Assembly: GCA_014904985.1 (NCBI GenBank)
Contig: MU129377.1
Coordinates: 1-20,652, forward strand
DNA length: 20,652 bases
Origin: Hydnum rufescens UP504
Lineage: Eukaryota; Basidiomycota; Agaricomycetes; Cantharellales; Hydnaceae
Direction of reading: 5' to 3'
Of this stretch, positions 1-9,590 are shown piece by piece (the stretch's first letter is position 1; each line of letters opens with the position of its first letter). The notes beneath the pieces are model-generated. The model saw only the letters and a program-made list of their open reading frames with translations, searched no databases and had not been told where the DNA came from. Made by a program: the position numbers and the translations under genes.

Positions 1-130
1 TACCTACTGCCACATTTGGATTACCTGCTACAGCATGGGGATCACCACCTGTTATCACATGGGAATTACCTGCCACAGCATGAGGGTTACCTGCTACCAC
101 CTCAGCATTATCTGCTACATCATGATTTAT
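1..130. repeat. Degenerate 21-bp minisatellite, left edge (cut by window end)
   Basis: About six units of roughly 21 bp with the core TACCTGCTA on the plus strand follow one another from base 1. On the minus strand they read as seven-residue units such as VAGNPHA and VAGNSHV. That reading is in the same frame as the C-terminus of the transposase gene to the right, separated from it by a TAA at 161-163, and has its own ATG at 157-155. The same loose core occurs on the opposite strand in the 18.5-19.5 kb minisatellite. The array continues beyond the window, so its length is unknown. Confidence 0.8.
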
Positions 131-160
131 CCAGTATCTCTTTTCATCTATGTGCATAGG

Positions 161-3100
161 TTAAATGGAATTAATCCAATCCTCCAGATCATCATCTTGT
201 GAGTTGTCACCTTCAACCCCTTCCAATTCCTGAATCACCACATCATCCAGTTCTTCCTCCTCTCCAACCACCTTTATGTCCCCACCTGTTGGCCATCCAT
301 CTTCCTCTGCTTCCACAGCAGGAATGGTATCTTCATCATCCATCTGAGGAGGATCAGTTTCTGGAGGCTGTGTAACCATGAAAGATGGCCATTGCAAGGC
401 AGGATCCACAGGAAGAGAGCCCAAGGCTTTCCAAGCCTGGTGGCCACTGGACTGCAGGGCTGTTCTTTTGCGCTGTAGTTCAAACAAAAGTACATCATCT
501 ACCTGGTCATCAGCACTCAAGTGCCTCTCACGTGCAAGGACCACAGGCCTCCCACCTGTGCATTGGCACAGCCCTTCTCTATAGCACAGGCATTTGCTGT
601 GCAAGGGAATGCCACAAGAGCATGCATTTTCATGCTCAGCCTCCGGATCTCCTCCTTTCCCCGGTCAATACATCAACATGCCTTGATTTCCCTCCCTGAT
701 CCCTTCATCTGCTAACCATGCAGGGGGGGGCCTTCTTCAGCATCACCATCAAGGCCCTGCATCCTCCCCAGATAGCATCATCCACTCCAATGTCAAACAG
801 CCATTTGATGTCCACAGGTTTTGGATCAACAGCATTTTGTGAATTGCAGACGCGGGCTTTCCAATGTCAGATAGCTGAAGCACACAAGGTTATTTATCTC
901 TTGGCCAAAGGCTCTTATCCCATGGCATTTCGGCACTTCAATGCCTCTGCTGTATGTGCATGTGCTTTATGATCTTTTATGAATGAACCATGTCAGCTTT
1001 AGAAAGGCCTTTGACCGCAATCATGACAATCCTACTAGAGTTGACCGGAATAAGACCTCTCCAATCACTCTGATTCAATAGCGGTGCTCCTTGATGTGTT
1101 CGTAATCGGTGCTGTACTGCCTGAGCTTGGAAGCGCAATCCCAGGAATTTGTCTTTACGGGACCTTCTCCAAGGCACTGTATGTGGGCTGGTCCATTCAA
1201 GTGCCAGACATGCTGACACCTCTAATGTCTTTGTAGCCAGCCTGTTCAAGAAAATCCCGCCTGTTTGTGCTTGCAAAGTGAGGTCAAACTTTGCATCAGC
1301 ATTATTTCTCTTCTCACAGCAGTGATATCTTCTTTAGTAACTTCTATGGACTAGCCTCTTCATTGCATGGATTGACAGATGATGATCTTGTTCACAAACC
1401 CCTGCCACAATTTTTGGCAACAGCTATGAGAGGCATCAGCATTCCAGACTTTTTTGATGACATGGAGAACAATCAATGACGGGTAAGAGGTTTAGCTGGG
1501 TTCCCACTGATCTTTTCCAACTGGCTCTGAAGGGTTAGAATGGACACACCACCTCCACCCCATTCGTTCTTTGCACCTCAATTAAACAACCAGCAAACGG
1601 ATGTAATGCCTTCATATACACACGTTGTGGATTGGTCGTATATCCATCCCACATTGTTCACACTGAGTACTCAGAACAAACAGCGTCGGCTGGTGCTCGA
1701 CAATTGGGGGGCATAAGTCTCAGAAAGCAACCTTTGAGATAAAAAAGGCAATACCCCGAACTACGTAACACCTGGGGCCAGCTTTTTTTAATGCTCCCCC
1801 AGCACCTTTCACAACCCCCTCACCATCAGGCAGAACCCAAACCCTTTTTTGTCTTTTGGGGTGTACACACATGTGACAAGGCCACTGGTGCCCAAGGCAT
1901 GAAACTGAGACACCCACATCAATCCTGGGCCAGAAGCATGGCAGTATTTCCACTGCAACACAAACACAGAACACATCAGGTACTCCTCTCTTGGGGTAAA
2001 ACACAACAGGAAATTCTACCTGTTCATGGCTGTCTATGCAAAAACAAGCAATTTTTGAGAGGACCCCCAAACCTCCACAAGAAGGCAGCTCACTCGAAAG
2101 AGAACTTCAAGAAGGAGCTATTGCATGAGTACTGTTTCTCTCCCTGCAAGTGGTTCATGTTGAACTAGCCAATTAGCACCCTATCATGACGACAGATTGC
2201 AGCCATTAGGCCAGTAGAGGCAAGAGGTTTGTGGTCTTGAGCCTTTTCACGGTTTCTCGGTTGCCGCCTTGAAGGCAGGTCTCGCACCCATTGACCACTG
2301 AGTTTTGGGAAGGTGTAAACCTGGTTTCCACCAGTCTTCATTCATTCAAAATTAATTCAATTCAGAGGCAAGCTTCTTTTACCCCCCACTTGCCCTGAGT
2401 AGGGCGGAGAGACTCCACATAAAGTCTTGCCTTCTCCACTTCAGCAGTCAGTAGGAAACATGTCCGTGGTAGATCCAGTCGAATGTCTTGTAATCCCACC
2501 CCTTTACATTGCTGCTGTTCAAAGCATGCGTCTAGACATAGCACAGAGTGGAACCTATGCAAGGGGTGCAGAACAGTTAGGCCTGAGTGTCCTTCAATCC
2601 CAGCGAGAGTAGAAAAGGCCCACAGGTGATTGCCTTCTCGTAGAAGCCCCAGACAATCCTCTGCCATGGGAAAGCACAATGGACAATGCAAATGGAGATG
2701 GGCACTAGGGGTGCTATCCTCCTAAGCGGCCAATGGTCTTCCACATTCAAGAAGTAACCAGTGGCTATGGGGTCTTGAGACAGGGCATTCACCAGTTCCG
2801 GGGTATATGTTACAGAAGAGAGGTTCCCTCCCCTGGACCACTGTGGGAGGCACGGACGACATTCCGTGTTAATTCATTCACACGCTGTTGCACTAGTTGA
2901 AACTGCTGCAATGCAGTAGAGAACGATTTGCGGAAACCATCCTAGAGTCCTTGTTCAGTCTCTTCAAATCAGAGCCCCAGGGGTAATTAATTTACTCACA
3001 GTAGCAGAAGGGGTGAATCCCTTTTCAATGAGGTTGGAACTGATTGTGCTGCACCAGGCAGTGATGTTGGGGGATATATAGACGAAGAGTTTACTGGCAA

Positions 3101-3886
3101 AGAGGAGATGGCTAAGGGAGAAGGCAATGGAAGGGCAAATCGGCGAGGCCGGAAATAGCCCCATGGCCACTAAAGTTAAGGCCAGAGGGCAACATTTGCA
3201 ATATGTCAAGGAGTGGTGTTCCAGTCCTGGTAGTAAAAATCCCTCAATGCTAGGAAGGAAGTGTCATATTCCCTGAACTCATGGTCTGTGTACACCGCCG
3301 TCACCTCCACACAGTGAGCACTCCTCCCACATTTGCAATTTAGGGGTACGATGCGCTGAGACCCCTTGTGCCACCCATATGACGTCTCCTGGCACCAGTG
3401 CATGAATGGTCTGACAAGGGTGGGAATCAGGTGCTTCCAGCAGTCTGCAGAAATTTCTTTCCATTTCTCCCATCAGGGGTGGGAAGCCGTTGCGGTACTT
3501 CCCAGTAGAGGCGTACGACTGTCCGGCCATGGCAAGCCAGGGGTACAACTGTCCTCTCGAATGTCCTCCTCTTGAATGTCCTCCCATCCCTCATTGGCAG
3601 CCCCAAAGGCCCCCCCAGGCGAAGAATTTGAGATGGTCTGTTGATGACCAGGAGACAGCTGGATAACTGCCTGGCTTCAAGCTTTGACAGGGGTGGCGGG
3701 AGTGTTGCTGGCGCCCTCATAGACTATGGGCTGGACGATGCGACCCTTGTATGCAGTGCCAATGGGATATCTTCAGTGACGTTTCTTGGTTGGGGAGGGG
3801 ATGAAGTGGTAGTGGTGGGTTACCCCATTCTCCTCAATGCTGAAATCCTGGCAAGCATCAAATTTTTGTTTGGTGGAGGATGCCAT
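161..3886 (-). pseudogene. KDZ-family (Kyakuja-Dileera-Zisupton) transposase, decayed
   Basis: This is a DDE-type transposase that would cut and move its host element in the nucleus. The chosen start is ATG 3886 (context CCCATGG); its frame runs to about 3210 apart from TGA at 3775-3773, 3679-3677 and 3475-3473. The N-terminus holds the family cysteine cluster (LNCKCGRSAHCVEV, then TYCKCCPLALTLVAMGLFP) and an ITAWCSTI segment. Introns fit at 2999-2942 and 2813-2705 and restore frame into HCPLCF and VLCLDACF, whose Asp (2532-2530) matches the first catalytic residue. Further on are STGLMAAICRHDRVL, GHQWPC (1893-1876) with DGEG, and LFDIGVDDAIW near 805-770. The C-terminus from about 500 is acidic and ends DLEDWINSI before TAA at 163-161. 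Frameshifts lie near 3210, 2280 and 1860, with others, and TAG at 2167-2165. The family is recognised from several motifs in the correct order; the exact exon list below 2360 is uncertain. Confidence 0.88.
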
Positions 3887-4293
3887 GGGTTAAGGAGTCC
3901 GGGAATAGGCAGATCATATGATATGACAGCAGAAGAACAGTCTCTGTTAAAGAAGACTGTGCAGATCTGGCAATCAATTGTGGAGAGCAGTGAGATTTGA
4001 TGATGAGGCAGCGATGGAGGTGGCTTGAACGGAAATTTCCCATTGCTGGAGATTTCCATTGACCGATTGGGAAACTGGCAATCTTACAGTAGGCAGCAAA
4101 GACAAGAAGGCATGGTTTCAAAATAAAGGCTTAGATATATCACACCCGGATACTCAGGGCTAACCTTGTGGTATACCCAAAGGACATGAAGGGGAAGGCA
4201 TCAAAATAAACTAAAACCCCCCTCCCAGTCAGCGGGCCCACCGCCTAACCTGACCATGCCCATCCTTCTATCCCAGAGCGGACTCTTCACGAT
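3887..4293. other. Spacer between beta-helix gene and transposase gene
   Basis: About 400 bp separate the stop of the upstream minus-strand gene (4296-4294) from the transposase ATG. I see no convincing exon, repeat or hairpin. It presumably held the 3' end of one gene and the promoter of the next. The short frames here lack any recognisable motif. Confidence 0.5.
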
Positions 4294-6188
4294 TCACAAG
4301 TCCGATGGCTTGCCCCTATCCAAGCAGGGGAAACATGTTTCCATGTCTTGACGAACGTCCAACCATGGGGCGCCAGTTCTTCTCACCTGCAGGGCTTCGC
4401 CCACTGAGTCCAATCCGCCAGAGTATAAGGGGATGAACATCTGACCCAGGGTGAAGAAGACGAGGCTTCCCCTTCCACTGTCAATTTTGTGCAAAGGCTG
4501 TTCGTTTAGACTGTTGGGACACTGTCCTTTGGGAGTCGTGATGAATTGCAGAGGATATTGGCCGGAATAAAACTCCTTTTTGTCCAAATTCCAATGGGTA
4601 ACCAAAGCGGAGGGGAAAAGGAAGAATACCCGGTGGGAAGTTGGACCACAATGTTGGCCTCCAGATTCACCAGCCATGCCTGCTCTGTGTCATCAAAAAA
4701 ACCTGAAAACATTGAATTCAGCACACTACACACACTCCTACAGCCCTCCTGTCGGCTTACCAAAGATAAATACGGTGCAAATCCCTATAGCGACATTCTT
4801 TCTGTCGCGGTGTGGCCATGTCTTTACACATTCTGATAGAGAGGCATTGATGGAGACAAGGAAGAACAGCGATGAGATCGCCTTGATCACTCCATTCGTA
4901 CGGCCTTGCCAATACTCATCACAGCAGCGGTATTTATTTGCAATGGCTGGGAAGTATGTATCCATCATGTTGGTGAGGAGGGACCTGAAACAATACGGTC
5001 AGACCTAGGGCAGTGCCACAGAGGTCTATGTACCTACTCGATAAGTTGCCATTCCTTGGTATTTAGTAATTCTTCGACGGGTTCTTGGTGACTTTCATGG
5101 AACTTCATCATGAAGGGCATCTGAGGCCCACCGCACAGGCTGTTAGACACTGGACCACGGGGTGGATCCTCAAGAGATTATTAACTCACAGCACTATTGT
5201 TCCCACTGGCATGGTTAAACCCAATATTGCAGCTCCAGTAACGACCACGGGCATGAGGTCACTCCTTGACTTTTGTTTGCGAAATAAAACGGTCGATTAT
5301 TCGTACAAAACGTTCCATCCACTCCATGTCCATAGCTGGGCTAATGAAAGATTGAACAGTGAACAAACGGCTACACTTGTCCACTATAAATGTTGGGAAG
5401 TGAAGAAAGGGACTAGGGGCAAATACGTCTGGCTCAAAGTGATTCCCTTGAATGCCAGTAGACTTACTTGTATTCCACCGGTCGTAGTTGCTCCAGAGTG
5501 GCAGAGAGTTGGGACTGCGAAAGCGCATCCTCCACGCTTTTAGTCACCTTGGTAGACCCGGTGAGACCCAACTGCAATGGCCATAGATCCTGCATCCCTG
5601 AGGTGGCAGACACTACAACCACACTCTCTTTGACTCGGTGTCCTTGGCATCTCCGCAATCATGCTTTATTCCTTTCCAAAATTTCGGGCCTCTGCCGATA
5701 CTGTTTAGCAGCCTCCTGAGACCGCAGCTTTCTCTGCTTTGCACGGTCAGGGGATGCAGGCAGAACACTACAACTGGCGGCCAAGATTGAAGTCCCAGGA
5801 TTCCCCACCGAGGTTGGCAATAAATGCTCGTTGCTTTCGCTGTGCTGAGCAAACCACGAATCACTGAGGGGCATTGATAAACAGAGAGGGCATCAACAGG
5901 TGGATTCCTGATGCATGGGACTGCGTAGACCGACCTTAATGAGTCCAATAAAGGGAAACAAGCAGTCTCTTCCATGAGTAAAGGGCCGTCACCCAACGCA
6001 TCAGCTTCTGAACATAAGCCGCAATCATCTTCTGGAACATCCGGTCCCAACGGCGGCTGTGAGGTAGCATCTGACCTGTCTAATGGAGATTGCCCCGAAA
6101 CTTGTCCTATGAAAGAGGTGGGAGTGCATACATCCTGCAGGGGACTGACGTCGGACAATTGGAATTGGAGGCTTCCACCAGTGGCCAT
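4294..6188 (-). pseudogene. Double-stranded beta-helix (TET/JBP-like, 2OG-Fe(II)-type) protein, decayed
   Basis: Six exons fit: 6188-5935, 5863-5468, 5370-5190, 5120-5038, 4984-4761 and 4702-4294, with GT-AG introns (GTCGGT, GTAAGT, GTGAGT, GTAGGT, GTAAGC donors; a CTAAC branch point in the third). The N-terminal half is Ser/Pro-rich, then basic (KLRSQEAAKQYRQR), a motif frequent in mushroom element proteins. The C-terminal half carries ARGRYWSCNIGF, the iron-ligand-like PHRDRKN, then GICTVFIFG, an AWLVNLEANIVVQLPTG strand, the distal His in SALVTHWNLD and GRGSLVFF. The order and spacing match fungal beta-helix proteins related to 5-methylcytosine dioxygenases of the TET/JBP class; enzymatic activity is inference. 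Decay: TGA at 5661-5659 and 5261-5259, and a frameshift near 4630 between PTG and VFFLFPSAL. It lies just upstream of the KDZ transposase on the same strand, a pairing described for fungal KDZ elements. A related non-TET beta-helix family is the main alternative. Confidence 0.75.
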
Positions 6189-6425
6189 GTAGAGTAGAGC
6201 AACGGCATCCTGAACCAACCAGTCTGCTGTCTGTACGTTTGCACTCTGAATCCTAAATGAACATCAGCCTGTATGTAAAATTGAGACTGGGGCAAAGGAG
6301 TTGCACTTCTTCAGAAGTCCCTGGGTAAGTTTGGGAATCAGAGTATCGTCAGCGGGCATAAGGATGACTTTTTATCCTTCCAACGCCGCCCCAGTCAGAT
6401 AATAGTAAGGCGATTGTCGGTCAAC

Positions 6426-6901
6426 TTCACGGGCCCACCAGATCGCAAGCAAACTGCGATCTGGTCACCTGGTGAAGCCGACAGCATTCTCAAAGGAGGA
6501 ACGGACTTACTTTTGAAAGGGGGTGAAGCGAGCCTATGCCACCAACATTCCAGTGGCACAGTCAGTAAAATAGTAAAGCAATCGTCGGTTGACTTCACAG
6601 GCCCACCAGATCACAAGCAAACTGCGATCTGGTCACCCAGTGAAGTCAACAGCATTCTCAAAGGAGGAAATAAACTTACTTTTGAAAGGGGGGAAGGCGA
6701 ACCTGTGCCACCAACATTCCAGAGGCAAAGGTCAGTAGCATTCAAATAGGTGCCCGCAACAGCCTCATGGACCCACCAATTCACAAGCAAACTGCGATTC
6801 GGTCACCCGGCGAGGTGGGAGAATGTAAAGAGGAACAAGCTCACCAGTGGGCTTCAAGAAACTTCACAGGCCCACCGATTCACAAGAACTTGGGATTCGG
6901 T
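6426..6901. repeat. Hairpin array 1: four stem-loop units 5' of the beta-helix gene
   Basis: Four imperfect direct repeats each contain a stem-loop. Inner arms/loops are 6437-6447/6455-6465 (11 bp perfect, loop AGCAAAC), 6605-6615/6623-6633 (one A-C mismatch, same loop), 6775-6785/6793-6803 (three mismatches, same loop) and 6874-6884/6891-6901 (degraded). Unit starts are 168, 170 and 99 bp apart. An outer stem lies beyond a symmetric 6/6 internal loop; in unit 2 it is 10 bp perfect (6589-6598 with 6640-6649). Repeated sequence continues between hairpins (CATTCTCAAAGGAGGAA and CCACCAACATTCCAG). The array sits about 240 bp upstream of the ATG at 6188. Confidence 0.9.
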
Positions 6902-6993
6902 CTCCTGGTGAAGCAGGGGGTCGTGGAAACAAATCACAAGTGCGGCAATAGCCGATACAAACTTCGCGCCTTCTCCTGCAAGGAGAGTTACGG

Positions 6994-7046
6994 GCCCGGC
7001 ATTGGACGTGATTACATGGTGACCCTGTAAGCGAAAAATGCCGGGC
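6994..7046. repeat. Stem-loop with GGTGACC core, copy 1
   Basis: A 10-bp perfect stem (GCCCGGCATT at 6994-7003 with its complement at 7037-7046) encloses 33 nt containing GTGATTACATGGTGACCC then TGTAAGC. The enclosed core recurs 145 bp downstream inside a different stem. Confidence 0.8.
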
Positions 7047-7121
7047 TGGACCCTCATCATTCAGGACCCCTCAAGAAAAACAGCCTGCACGGAACTCACT
7101 GGTCAAGCCCTGTCAAAACCA

Positions 7122-7206
7122 TGGCCTAGGAGCTATGGGCGAGGCACCAAATGTAATTATGTGGTGACCCTGTAAGCAAGAATCGCCAAGCCAGGCTCCT
7201 AGGCCA
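7122..7206. repeat. Stem-loop with GGTGACC core, copy 2
   Basis: A 12-bp perfect outer stem (TGGCCTAGGAGC at 7122-7133 with 7195-7206) and a 5-bp inner stem (7138-7142 with 7183-7187) enclose GTAATTATGTGGTGACCC then TGTAAGC. The core matches copy 1 but the stem sequences are unrelated. Confidence 0.75.
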
Positions 7207-7912
7207 CTCCATGAGGCCAAAAGCCCCTCTTTTCCTTATGAGAAACCATCAGGGCTTAGCAATAAATAATTTTGGCGGCATATTTCTTTGGAGGGCTGAA
7301 GTTTGCCCAACCTTCTCAAGACTTACTAGGCCTCTGGGTGGGTTCTTGTAAACCACACAGGCTCTGATTTAAACTTCCCCTTTCCTTGGCTTTTCACTAG
7401 ACCCCCTGTTTACTTACACTGCGGACTGTTGATGGCCTTCCTGGGGAAGGGCCCATGTTCCAGAAGACTCTGTATCCTAATGAAGGAATATCTGGATACT
7501 TGGAATTTTGAGGGTGCAGTATGAGTGGGACAGTACTGTTGGGCTTGACGATCCAAGAGATTACATGAGTTTCTATACAGTCTTTCACCACTCAATGAGC
7601 CATATTTTGTATTTCCTCTCTCACTCCTGTAAACCTTCAACAATTTCCCTCAAATTTTGATTGGCAAGTAGAGAAACTTCCTGTGCATCCCTCTGTGTGA
7701 TTATATAATAATAGAGTGCTCCCAGTCCTGGAGCCACCCAGTCCCCTACCAGCCTAGTGCTCATCAATCTCACCCTCCCCTTCCAAACTGGAATCCCCAG
7801 TGCTTTCCTTCTACTGTTCCCATCTTGATGGAACTTCACTCTTGCATCTTAAGTGACTTGATCCAAGACAACTTCAGAAACTTCAAGATCTTTGACTCAA
7901 GTGTGCAAGTAT
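7207..7912. other. Stretch without an identifiable gene
   Basis: Short open frames occur on the minus strand (for example 7839-7621 and 7643-7410), but they lack recognisable motifs, overlap in competing frames and show no clear splice pattern. The stretch could be decayed element sequence. I see no terminal repeats delimiting it. Confidence 0.5.
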
Positions 7913-7913
7913 T

Positions 7914-8100
7914 GGAAGGAACTAGTGATACCCCCCAATACTGTCATTTATTAGGGAAATGAATCAATACAGCATAGCTTCCTGCTCACTCTTGTCATCA
8001 AGTCATATGGAAGGAACTAGTGATACCCCCAATACTGTCATTTATTAGGGAAATGAATCAATACAGCATAGCCTTCCATGCTCACTCCTTTGGTCTCCTC
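7914..8100. repeat. Direct tandem duplication, about 95-bp unit
   Basis: The segment starting TGGAAGGAACTAGTGATACC at 7914 is repeated at 8009. The first 66 bp are identical except for a C-run one base shorter in the second copy. Similarity then fades through TTCCTGCTCACTC versus TTCCATGCTCACTC. It looks like a fairly recent duplication with no coding content. Confidence 0.9.
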
Positions 8101-8173
8101 TTGAGAGAATAATGAGAAAATATCCTTTCACAGCATCTTTACCTGCCCAGTCTAGTAGTCTGGCAGAACTAAT

Positions 8174-8462
8174 AGGGGGTTTCAGGCTACAGGAATTTGC
8201 CTGGAATTGAAGCTGGAATCACAGCAGGAATTTTCAGGAATCAAGTTCTGATTCCTGCTGTAGTTCCGGCTCCAAGGCTAGAATCACCCTGGAATTGTGA
8301 TTCCAATATTAAGAACATCAACAGGAAGATTTTCTGTGTAAAAATGGCCTCCCAGGTACACATCCATGGGTGAGCAGACCTGTTTTAATCTGGGACTCCA
8401 ATGCAGATTCCAAGCTCAATTCCAAGCCAGTTCCAGGCAATTCTCATAGCCTGAAACCCCCT
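8174..8462. mobile_element. MITE-like non-autonomous element, 289 bp
   Basis: Terminal inverted repeats of about 32 bp bound the element. Left 8174-8205 begins AGGGGGTTTCAGGCTA and right 8431-8462 ends with the exact complement of those 16 bases; both continue with similar GGAATT(T)GCCTGGAA. AAT flanks both ends (8171-8173 and 8463-8465), a possible 3-bp target-site duplication. Inside lie scattered GGAATT-type motifs and a 9-bp stem-loop (8235-8243 with 8249-8257). It has no coding capacity. The superfamily cannot be assigned from the ends alone. Confidence 0.8.
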
Positions 8463-8465
8463 AAT

Positions 8466-8860
8466 GAATCAGTAGATAGAATCTCAGGTGCTGCTATATT
8501 AATCAGCCCAATTTTTCATAACAGATTTTTTTGCTTGGGACCTGTATAAGGCATGTGACACTCAAGCAAGATGGAGATCACCCAACATCCCAAATGTGAA
8601 AGCTGGGGTGAATTTATGTGAAACTAAATTACTTCTGTGATGCATGGCAAATGTATTTCAGTCAAGTTCAAGGACCCTCCATGAGAAGTGATAAGAACCA
8701 GTTAGAATGTACAGGACTAGTCCAAGCTGACAGGCCTCAATTTTTTTTTGGTGGACTTCAATCCCACAGTAGGATTTCCTGTATTTATTTCTATTTACTG
8801 TAAGGGATAAATGAGGAATCTATATGAAGCCATCACGTCCATCTGCCCAAGGTCATTGCC
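8466..8860. other. Stretch without an identifiable gene
   Basis: AT-rich sequence between the MITE-like element and the PRP19-like fragment. I found no supported exon, repeat or RNA gene here. Confidence 0.5.
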
Positions 8861-9079
8861 ATGAAGCCGGCCCTTACCTTAGACTCTCCCATTGTACAGT
8901 GGTGCGGCTGTTTCCGGTCTGTAATCCTAACGTCTGGGCAAGTGCCCAAGTCCCTTGTATCTTCAAAATCAGGACACATTTACGAACATCGGTTGATAGA
9001 GAAATACCCAGCCATCCTCACCTCAATCCCGGTCATCCTTCACACACTCCAGAATCATTGGGACGCTCTCCTTACATAA
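8861..9079 (+). pseudogene. PRP19-like U-box fragment
   Basis: The frame from ATG 8861 contains, at residues 25-49 (8933-9007), SGQVPKSLVSSKSG then HIYEHRLIEKY. This is the start of the U-box of PRP19/PSO4, the E3 ubiquitin ligase of the spliceosomal NineTeen complex, whose family pattern is SGE.P..PVVS..SGH.YERRLIEKY. Residues before position 25 do not resemble the normal N-terminus. After Tyr49 the expected NGTDPI segment is missing, and no coiled coil or WD40 repeats follow within the next kilobase. It is most simply a captured or stranded gene fragment. A first exon of a live gene is unlikely because both flanks are wrong. Confidence 0.65.
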
Positions 9080-9590
9080 CATGGCAGTGCCCAAGTGAAA
9101 TTGCTGGACCCAGTGTAAGTGTGTGAAAGGGATCAATAGAAATAAATCAGAGTGCACTAATACCAACAGATCTTTATACTGTATGGCTTGAAACTGCATA
9201 GAATGATGTTGGAATGGTATTGGGTATTCAAATATAAATATTTAGAGTGCCAAAAAAGACAGCCTTTTATTCATCACACCACCTTTGGCACATAGTATGT
9301 TAGTATGCATAATAGATAAGTACTGTATATTTATTCTCTTCAAAACCACCGTTATCTCCCGATTAGTATCTCATGAGACTGACGGCGGGGCTTACATAAT
9401 GCACACGGCCCATGCAGCTGGCAGTTGCCGACATCACCTCAACACACTGAGGAAAAAAAAGTACGTGTCAAACGCGCGCCTGTCTTTACAGGACGTCTTC
9501 CCATGGGGGGGGGGCGTCTTTTGCTTCTCTGCTGATGCCTCTGTTTTCTTTTAACAGAGTAAGTAGTGCAATATTACATCTTTTGCCCTG
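9080..9590. other. Stretch without an identifiable gene
   Basis: This holds AT-rich sequence, then a GC-richer part with A8 and G9 runs around 9450-9520. No gene or clear repeat is supported. It may include the outer end of the right-hand element, but I cannot place a boundary. Confidence 0.45.

Noticed and set aside
1..130. CRISPR-like repeat-spacer array
   Set aside because: Units are degenerate, contiguous 21-bp repeats without unique spacers, in a eukaryotic context.
161..163. TAA at the transposase end treated as a premature stop with continuation into the heptad repeats
   Set aside because: The acidic tail before it looks like a natural C-terminus; the open frame beyond may only reflect the 21-bp repeat.
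3641..4000. 119-codon plus-strand frame
   Set aside because: It lies antisense to the transposase first exon, which has family motifs in order; the plus frame has none.
5613..6218. Continuous 201-codon minus-strand frame
   Set aside because: Only the part down to 5935 fits the gene; removing the intron 5934-5864 switches to the frame with the basic motif and later exons.
6426..6670. H/ACA snoRNA-like hairpins (ACA 15 nt after the upper stem in two units)
   Set aside because: Only two of four units have the ACA, array 2 has none at that distance, and no H box hinge is evident; kept only as a possibility to test.
7122..7206. LTR end with a primer-binding site (TGGTGCCTCGCC on the minus strand)
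   Set aside because: No matching second LTR, polypurine tract or gag-pol lies in the right orientation, and the segment is better explained as a stem-loop.
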